Below are positions 59,501-64,000 of a stretch of DNA of 64,000 bases, piece after piece; the first letter of the stretch is position 1, and each line of letters opens with the position of its first letter. The position numbers and the translations under genes are program-made. The notes under the pieces were generated by a model, which saw nothing but the letters and a program-made list of their open reading frames with translations, made no database searches and was not told where the DNA came from. Source of the DNA: Diadema setosum (Eukaryota; Echinodermata; Echinoidea; Diadematoida; Diadematidae); assembly GCF_964275005.1 (NCBI RefSeq), contig NC_092686.1:41476333-41540332 (forward strand), written 5' to 3'.

Positions 59501-61038
59501 TCTGTTTTTACCTCAAAATACCTTTGAAGTTTGAACTATCATTCCTTTAACTCTTGGGGATTTGTAGATCTATTCATCCTTGAAAGTAGTCTATGTCTTT
59601 GTTTGAGGTTTTGTGAAGAATGATTGTGTTATGAGGTTTTTCAAAAGTAAAATTTTGGAATCTCTGAAATCATTAAATATAATTTACACTCATAGTGAGT
59701 AAGTCTTTGTTGTGAAATTGTTGCAATGTACGTCCTTGCATTCAAAACGATATTCCAAAGAATTGATTGCAGTTCTCCTGCAAGAAAGATCAACTGGATG
59801 TGGTATGATAACATATGTGTTTGTAAATATATGTTCTTTTTATCCCCAGAAGGAATTCGAGAGTGAAGATGAAGGAAGCGAGAAAGGAGGAAGTGAAAAG
59901 GGAGGAAGCGAGAAGAGTGGAAGCGAAAAGGGAGGAAGGCGGAGAAGGAGCGGCGTGCCACCCTGGAAGTCGAGGAGATCCGATGCCGAGTCCACCCTCA
60001 AGACCAAGATGATGATGCTCTACCAAACTCTAGTGCAATATCAGGCAAGCCACTTGGAGAAATCTTTAACGGCATAGAATACGTACATGATTACTTTCAT
60101 TTAGCGTAGAATTTGATCTTCAATTCATGTTTTTATGAACTGAATCATCTGCATGCAGTAGTTTCCTGTACCTTTCTGTGCAACACAACACTACAAGCAA
60201 GCAAACTCCAGAACACACAAAACATGTAATCATCCTATACTATAATGCCAACTCATTGTGCAATACCCATGTACCTCTAAGATTCAATGAGGCAGATTAT
60301 GAAATATAATTTAGATGAAAGGAATTGATAAATCATTGTTCTGTGTATGTTCTACATTTTCAACAAGAATAATTTCATGAATGAATATCCTTACAGAGCA
60401 TATGAATCATTGTAAGTGTATTTTAAGTGATGAATGTTCAAGTTACTCAGGTTATGGAGAATTTGTACATGACTGCGTGTGTATATGTTTTTGGAAGATG
60501 TAAACCAACGAATAAAATGAAGTATGACAAAATGATAAGAGGTTCAGATAAGTCATTGTGAAGTTCAGTAATTCACAAAGTAAACTGCAGAAATTTTGCA
60601 GTCTCTCAGAATCTTCAGCAAAGGTAGTGGGTTTTGTGCCAATATACAGTATGTTTGATGCATCAATGTATTATGAAGTGAGTGGGCCTCGTTCTTTTGT
60701 CAGGACGGGACAGGAAGGAACCCCATCGCTCTCTTCATGGAGAAGCCATCAAAGAAAGAGTATCCCGACTACTACCACATCATCACGGAACCCATCGACA
60801 TGCGCACCATCGAGGGAAACATCAGGCACGACAGGGTGAGTGTTGGCTTCCAGCAGTGATGATGATGATGATGACGATGATGATTATGATGACGACAGTA
60901 ACTTTGATGGTGATGATGATTATAATGATTGGTTGATGACGATGATGACGATGACAATGATAATTATGATGGCGACAATGACATTGATGGTGATGATGAT
61001 TATGGTTGGATGATGATGATGATGATGATGATTATGGT

Positions 61039-61094
<56 letters not shown>

Positions 61095-63111
61095 GGTGAT
61101 GGTGGTGGTGATGGTGGTGTGATGGTGGTGTGATGGTGATGATGGTGATGATAATGATTTTTGCCTACTGATAACATTTTGTGTCAAGGAAAGTGGTGGA
61201 GACACAATTTCCTCGAGTCAGACTGGGAACCTTTTGATCTTGATCCACTGAAATTGCAGTACCCGACAGAGAATTTCCTGATGAAGGATTTTGCTCTGAT
61301 GTTCGAGAATGCCCGGCACTACAACGAGGAGGGCTCCATGGTGTACGAAGACGCCAACCTCCTGGAGACCATTCTGAGTGAGAAGTGCAAAGAACTGGGC
61401 TTCTTTTTGCCACCAGGTAAGAAGAGAAGCCCCAATGTTCTGTCTGGAATCAAGACTATGCTTTAATTTTAATATAGTTACCGTTTAGCAAATGTTTCAG
61501 TTTTAGAAATTAAAGTTACATGGTTCTGCATGAAACAGGGCCTCCTGATATGGGAAAAATATGTGGGGTAAAAAAAGATATGTGGAAAAAAAATAGAGTC
61601 AAATTATATATGCAATATGCTACAAAAGTTAAGATCTGTGCGTGATTAGATTTACCATACTTGTCTCGTATATAGTAATTACCTCCGCCAAGGGAGGAGG
61701 TTATGTTTTCATTACCATTGGTTTGTTTGTTTGTTTGTTTGTTTGTTTGTGTGTCCATGTGCAAAATAACTCAAAAAGCAGCCAACGGATTTGGATGAAA
61801 CTTGCAGGAAAGGTTGAGAATGACACAAGTAACAAGCGATTACCTTTTGGTAGTGATCCGAGAAGTTTTTGGGAATTTATGAAGGATTTTCGATATTTTG
61901 CCACATAGGGTCAATGAACTTGGGAGTTCAAGCTGTGCATTTTTGAAGTTTTCATGCGCGCACTAAAGTGCATACTCTAGTTTCTGCTGGGGCGAGGCGC
62001 GCCAACCATCTGAGGGTTTATGACGTAACAAAGGCTTCTGTATTGGGAAATCAGGCAATTTTTCATTGGGTGAAAATCACAGATCTCTATGGAAGAGCAA
62101 GATCTGGTGGAAAGTAACTGCTTTGGGGAGGTCTGCACTCTTGGAGTGCTTTTCTAGTTTCATAATAAATCACTCTGCTAGTAAACAGGTTAGCATGGTG
62201 GCATCATGCACTGCTTTTACCACTGTATTGGTGTTAGAGAGCCTTGGTTCACTGAAACTAATTTCTGTGAAGACCTATGCCATCAGCTAAAGTTTCTTGC
62301 CAACTGCCAGTCACTTTGCTGCACAATCGTTCATACAAAATGATGTCTATCATTAAAGGTCCTGTTTACCTTTGGGAGCAGTGATTAAAAAATGTTCAAG
62401 ATATCACGTCATGTATATGTGTAGGTATATTGTACCACAAAACATCCTGACATATAAATTTTTTGCAATAAAGCCTAAAATATAAGGAGATATCAGTATT
62501 TTTTTCAATAACCGTAACTGTAGATGGTTTAGCCTGGAAAATTTTTTATTACAACTACTGTTCACATTTTATTTTTTACAATACTTAACATTGATTTTAC
62601 TGATTCAAATTTTTACGGTGGTTGTTTCTATCCCTAACTCACATTTCAGAACTATTTTAAAGCACTAATGCTGGGTTTTTGTTTCATCTGCAAATGGTAA
62701 ATTATACCTTTAAAGTATGTATTAGAGAATGTAAAGATGTGAGTTATCAATGTTGTATCCACATGTCACATCATGCTCTGATAGGTTTTTACACAGCCTG
62801 AAGATTTTCCAGCTGTAACCACAGTTAGTTTTGAGATAATTTCAGTATGCTACTGGAAGTACTAGTAGCCCGAGATTTTATGCTGTTCCCCTTGTGGTTT
62901 TGGTTTGCCCCGTGCTGATCCTGTAGCAGACTCGGGCCGGAGCACGCCCAAGTCTCAGAGCCAGAAGAAGACGCCAGTGAAGCGTTCCCCGGCCAAGACC
63001 CTCAGTCCCACGGCACAGAAGCTCAACGACCTTTTTAACGCCATCAAGGATTACACCGACCAGCACGGGAGGGAGCTCTCTCCACCCTTCATTAGGCTGC
63101 CCTCGAAGAAT
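44413..63111 (+). CDS. PBRM1: Polybromo-1 (BAF180), 5' part of gene; continues past the right edge
   Basis: Chromatin-targeting subunit of the PBAF SWI/SNF remodelling complex in the nucleus; its tandem bromodomains read acetyl-lysine on histones. Thirteen coding exons give 771 codons. MSKRRR resembles the vertebrate MGSKRRR start. Bromodomain 1 is about residues 42-155, BD2 255-352, BD3 440-545 and BD4 603-705; BD5 begins near 735 and is cut by the window. The acetyl-lysine Asn is seen in BD2 (Asn332), BD3 (Asn519) and BD4 (Asn680). BD1 has Tyr120 there, as in vertebrate BD1. BD6, the BAH domains and the HMG box expected for the family lie beyond the window. Two introns are GC-AG rather than GT-AG. 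The closest matches are to vertebrate PBRM1 in order and spacing, so orthology is secure even though the gene is partial. Confidence 0.96.
45616..45713 (+). CDS. PBRM1: PBRM1 coding exon 2, bromodomain 1 start (residues 40-72)
   Basis: Encodes GEVIQELYEIIRSHKNEEGR then LVCEPLIRVPKR, matching the vertebrate ELYNTIRDYKDEQGR-LCE-FIR-PKRR helix. It ends with AG before GCAAGT, a GC-type donor. Only this donor keeps the frame into exon 3 (phase 2). Confidence 0.93.
46915..47762. repeat. Inverted-repeat element with four internal units of about 160 bp
   Basis: Ends ATTATACCCCCGCCAAACGA and TTTGGCGGGGGTATAA. GTTGCCATGGTAAC recurs at about 47104, 47263, 47424 and 47596. It lies just upstream of PBRM1 exon 3. 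Nonautonomous; no intact frame. Confidence 0.85.
47829..47976 (+). CDS. PBRM1: PBRM1 coding exon 3, bromodomain 1 core (residues 72-121)
   Basis: Encodes SAPEYYEVVSNPIDMLKIQQ then NNAQAYYK. At the position where most bromodomains have the acetyl-lysine-binding Asn (NA--YN), this one has Tyr120, the same departure as vertebrate PBRM1 BD1. Donor GTGAGA, phase 0. A mobile element ends about 65 nt upstream of the acceptor. Confidence 0.96.
48480..48602 (+). CDS. PBRM1: PBRM1 coding exon 4, bromodomain 1 end (residues 122-162)
   Basis: Encodes KNSQEYRDANELWTVFLQSR then a charged and proline tail ending AVEEPQ. It completes the last BD1 helix. Acceptor CCACAG, donor GTGAGA, phase 0 at both ends. 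Confidence 0.93.
49959..50114 (+). CDS. PBRM1: Probable PBRM1 linker exon between bromodomains 1 and 2 (residues 163-214)
   Basis: 156 nt, open, phase 0 at both ends, with a T-rich tract and CAG before it and GTATTA after it. It reads LQQLSASVGPHTSYKPVEPP, KAPIILIKKREYSQ and GYESRFAGQ. Base use is GC-richer than the surrounding intron. I see no clear counterpart in vertebrate PBRM1, whose linker here is short and acidic. Being symmetrical, it could be skipped without a frameshift. A stronger-looking donor at 50090 would break the frame. Confidence 0.6.
51003..51782. repeat. 780-bp inverted-repeat element (TTAACCCTAAAAAGACTGGG ends)
   Basis: Perfect 20-bp TIRs, each followed inward by G or C runs (GGGGCCTAAAAGGCCCC motifs near both ends). 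Shares CCCCCCTCGACATTTCGCGC with the smaller element at 12783-12987. Intronic in PBRM1. Confidence 0.9.
52611..53734. mobile_element. 1.1-kb inverted-repeat element (CAGGCGCGGTGGAGCACCCC ends)
   Basis: Perfect 20-bp terminal inverted repeats, flanked on both sides by TTTT, a possible target duplication. The interior has no long frame. It lies in the PBRM1 intron before exon 6. Confidence 0.85.
54124..54373. repeat. 250-bp inverted-repeat element (ACTGTATACGCC ends)
   Basis: Left ACTGTATACGCCATATATT, right complement of AATATTCGGCGTATACAGT. The AT-rich interior has CGTGAA motifs. Similar in style to 15826-16031. Confidence 0.75.
54683..54865. repeat. 183-bp inverted-repeat element (TACAGTCAACCTT ends)
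   Basis: TACAGTCAACCTTCCTAAGT at the left and the complement of AAGCAAGGTTGACTGTA at the right. CGACTTA motifs inside recur in both directions. Confidence 0.8.
55570..55848 (+). CDS. PBRM1: PBRM1 coding exon 6, bromodomain 2 first half (residues 215-307)
   Basis: A low-complexity lead (EGAGMSGGVIADSAVGSEV) is followed by PLEILFSAVMGHRDVTGR, FRKLPRQHEFPAYYEIIDHP and IDLCDIAVKIK. This covers the ZA loop of BD2 with the family PxxxYPDYY-type motif. Acceptor TTTACAG, donor GTGAGA, phase 0. Confidence 0.95.
56421..56608 (+). CDS. PBRM1: PBRM1 coding exon 7, bromodomain 2 second half (residues 308-370)
   Basis: Encodes YDRLADLDKDLSLMVKNAKL then FNEPGSQIYKDAVTLKK. Asn332 is the acetyl-lysine contact. 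The donor GTCTGT is weak but is the only one that joins in phase 2 before an in-frame stop. Confidence 0.93.
56855..57665. repeat. Tandem-unit element with GTCC microsatellite and nuclear-receptor-like half-sites
   Basis: Bounded by CCCCGCCGAACGAG and CTTCCGGCGGGGAC. A (GTCC)n-type tract at about 56925-56990 is followed by units of about 155 bp marked by CTACAAAATGCTACT at about 57149, 57307, 57460 and 57618. Each unit ends in TGACCTTTGACC-type runs. Confidence 0.8.
57916..58288 (+). CDS. PBRM1: PBRM1 coding exon 8, BD2-BD3 linker and bromodomain 3 first half (residues 370-494)
   Basis: The linker has alanine-rich QAIAHAQSAITEALNLAG and an acidic run (DEDDEDDD). BD3 starts at HVLFDFVLHFRNQLGQLL and includes MRLPNSRIYPDYYREIKKPL. 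GC-rich compared with its introns. Acceptor CCAG in phase 2, donor GTCAGC in phase 0. Confidence 0.94.
58754..58918 (+). CDS. PBRM1: PBRM1 coding exon 9, bromodomain 3 second half (residues 495-549)
   Basis: Encodes TNKYKNLSELGADLELVFKN then AFQYNDPSSQLYKDAETLHR and KKKELEKSD. Asn519 is the expected acetyl-lysine contact. Donor GTAGGT, phase 0. Confidence 0.95.
59850..60044 (+). CDS. PBRM1: PBRM1 coding exon 10, charged linker and bromodomain 4 first helix (residues 550-614)
   Basis: Starts KEFESEDEGSEKGG and carries four five-residue repeats of the type GSEK(G/S), then a basic patch GGRRRRSG and TLKTKMMMLYQTLVQYQ. The last part aligns with the vertebrate RMKILFNVVLEA helix. It ends CAG before GCAAGC, a GC donor. 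There is no GT in frame before the next stop, so the GC donor appears obligatory. Confidence 0.88.
60704..60835 (+). CDS. PBRM1: PBRM1 coding exon 11, bromodomain 4 ZA loop (residues 615-658)
   Basis: Encodes DGTGRNPIALFMEKPSKKEY then PDYYHIITEPIDMRTIEGNI, nearly the vertebrate LFM-KPSKKDYPDYYKII-EP sequence. Acceptor TTTGTCAG, donor GTGAGT, phase 0. An ATG/GAT microsatellite begins about 20 nt after the exon. Confidence 0.96.
60852..61158. repeat. Imperfect (GAT)n microsatellite of about 300 bp
   Basis: GAT/GATG repeats with GAC, AAT and GGT variants fill much of the short intron between PBRM1 exons 11 and 12. They give poly-His and poly-Met spurious frames. Confidence 0.95.
61260..61416 (+). 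CDS. PBRM1: PBRM1 coding exon 12, bromodomain 4 end (residues 659-711)
   Basis: Encodes YPTENFLMKDFALMFENARH then YNEEGSMVYEDANLLETI and KELGFFLPP. Asn680 is the acetyl-lysine contact. Acceptor TTGCAG; donor GTAAGA in phase 1. Confidence 0.95.
61681..62160. repeat. Dispersed repeat, copy 3 of the 7.8-kb family (inverted)
   Basis: Begins CCTCCGCCAAGGGAGGAGG with a GTTT tract and contains TGAACTTGGGAGTTCAAGCT, ending AGTGCTTTTCTAG. It is the reverse complement of copies 1 and 2. Confidence 0.8.
62930..63111 (+). CDS. PBRM1: PBRM1 coding exon 13, BD4-BD5 linker and bromodomain 5 start (residues 711-771)
   Basis: Encodes DSGRSTPKSQSQKKTPVKRS, a Ser/Pro/Lys linker, then AQKLNDLFNAIKDYTDQHGR and FIRLPSKN, the first BD5 helix. 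The acceptor is TAGCAG. Splicing at TAG instead (exon start 62927) adds one Ala in frame. Donor GTGAGC, phase 0; the next exon lies outside the window. Confidence 0.94.
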
Positions 63112-63368
63112 GTGAGCATTTGGAGTTTAAAGGGTGGAAAACACCTAATTGTATCACACACAAAAAAAACCCCAAAATTAGAAAAAACTGTAAACCTGTG
63201 TTCTACTCATTACCATATTAGTAAAAGAACTTTCCTGAGGTCTCACTGGTTTAGAGTAGAATGAAACCCAAATATATATATGAATTGAGGTAGTTCAGGA
63301 ATATCAGTGGAACACATAGGGGAAGTCTGAGGAAAATCGAACAATCCGTTCAAAAGTAATTAATTTTT

Positions 63369-64000
63369 ATGCCTCCGCCACGAAGTGGTGCCGGAGGCAT
63401 TATGTTTTCGGGTTGTCCGTCCATCCGTCCGTCCGTCCGTCCGTCCGTCCTTCCGTCCGTCCTTCCGTCCGTCCGTAATGAATTTTGTGGACAAGGTAAC
63501 TATCGAAACCTGTTGAGGTATCCTAATGAAACTTGGCATTTATGTGTATTAGGGGGTGAAGTTGTGCCTATCAACTTTTGGGTGCACATGCTCAAGGTCA
63601 AAGGTCAAAAGGTCAAGGTCAAATACATAAGATTTCACTATTTCCACCATATCTATTGAATGCCTGAAGAGATTTTCTTGAAACTTAGTGTATACATGTA
63701 CATGTATTACCCAATTAAGATTCTCTGGTGAAAATTTTGGTCATGAGGTCAAAGGTCAAAGGTCAAAAGGTCAAGTAAAAATATTAAAACTTCTTTTTTT
63801 TCTCCGTACCTTGGAAAATTGTTCAAGGTATCTTCATGGAACATAGTATATACATGTACTGACTGGAAGTGATTATCTAGAGAATGTAGGGTTCATGGGG
63901 TCAAAGGTGGTCAGGGGTCAAAGGTCAAGTGCAAGACTTCAAAATTTTACTATTACCCTCATATTTATGCAATGCCAGCAGGGTTATTTTTTTACACTTG
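63369..64000. repeat. CCTCCGCCACGAAGTGGTGCC-type element running off the right edge
   Basis: A short palindromic start (GCCTCCG ... CGGAGGC) is followed by a (GTCC)n tract at 63413-63477, then units with AGGTCAAAGGTCA runs (about 63596, 63746, 63900). Similar in plan to 56855-57665. Located in the PBRM1 intron after exon 13. Confidence 0.8.

Noticed and set aside
60772..61177. Poly-His and poly-Pro frames
   Set aside because: Translation of the (GAT)n array on the opposite strand.

Overview
The window is intron-rich, AT-rich eukaryotic DNA crowded with short inverted-repeat transposons and microsatellites. The two recognisable genes and the repeat landscape fit a deuterostome marine invertebrate, most likely an echinoderm such as a sea urchin. 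That placement is an inference; no diagnostic marker was seen. There are no prokaryotic operons, rRNA genes or CRISPR arrays.

Layout. (1) 1-10.5 kb holds mostly repeats and no exon I can defend. It probably lies inside or beyond a minus-strand gene whose first coding exon is at 10562-10681 (start codon, 40 codons, consensus donor; product unknown). (2) 16773-40296, minus strand: a complete leukotriene A4 hydrolase / aminopeptidase gene (LTA4H). I rebuilt it exon by exon with consistent splice sites and phases into 17 coding exons per transcript and a 618-residue protein; the human protein has 611. (3) 40.3-44.4 kb: a head-to-head intergenic region with a GC-rich LTA4H 5' flank and several mobile elements. 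(4) 44413 to the right edge, plus strand: the 5' part of polybromo-1 (PBRM1), 13 coding exons and 771 codons. These carry bromodomains 1-4 and the start of bromodomain 5; the rest lies beyond the window.

The most notable observation is in LTA4H. The exon carrying the catalytic-site tyrosines is present three times in tandem (29515-29662, 29223-29370, 28190-28337). All three copies are 148 nt, have identical splice phases (0 to 1), intact splice sites and open frames. Because 148 is not a multiple of three, joining two copies, or skipping all three, gives an early stop. Only one copy per mRNA makes a full protein, which is the signature of mutually exclusive exons. All copies keep the peptidase tyrosine (human Tyr383) and the epoxide-hydrolase aspartate (human Asp375). 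They differ at the residue equal to human Tyr378, the suicide-inactivation tyrosine: Tyr in copy A, Phe in copy B, Leu in copy C. One gene may therefore make three enzyme versions with different eicosanoid chemistry or resistance to inactivation.

PBRM1 also has unusual splicing signals: two GC-AG introns, a NAGNAG tandem acceptor and a symmetrical linker exon between bromodomains 1 and 2. The repeats include several families with terminal inverted repeats. Among them are a family with telomere-like TTAGGG cores, a nested element with a degraded host-like coding exon, and two distant copies of a repeat that keep a related antisense reading frame.
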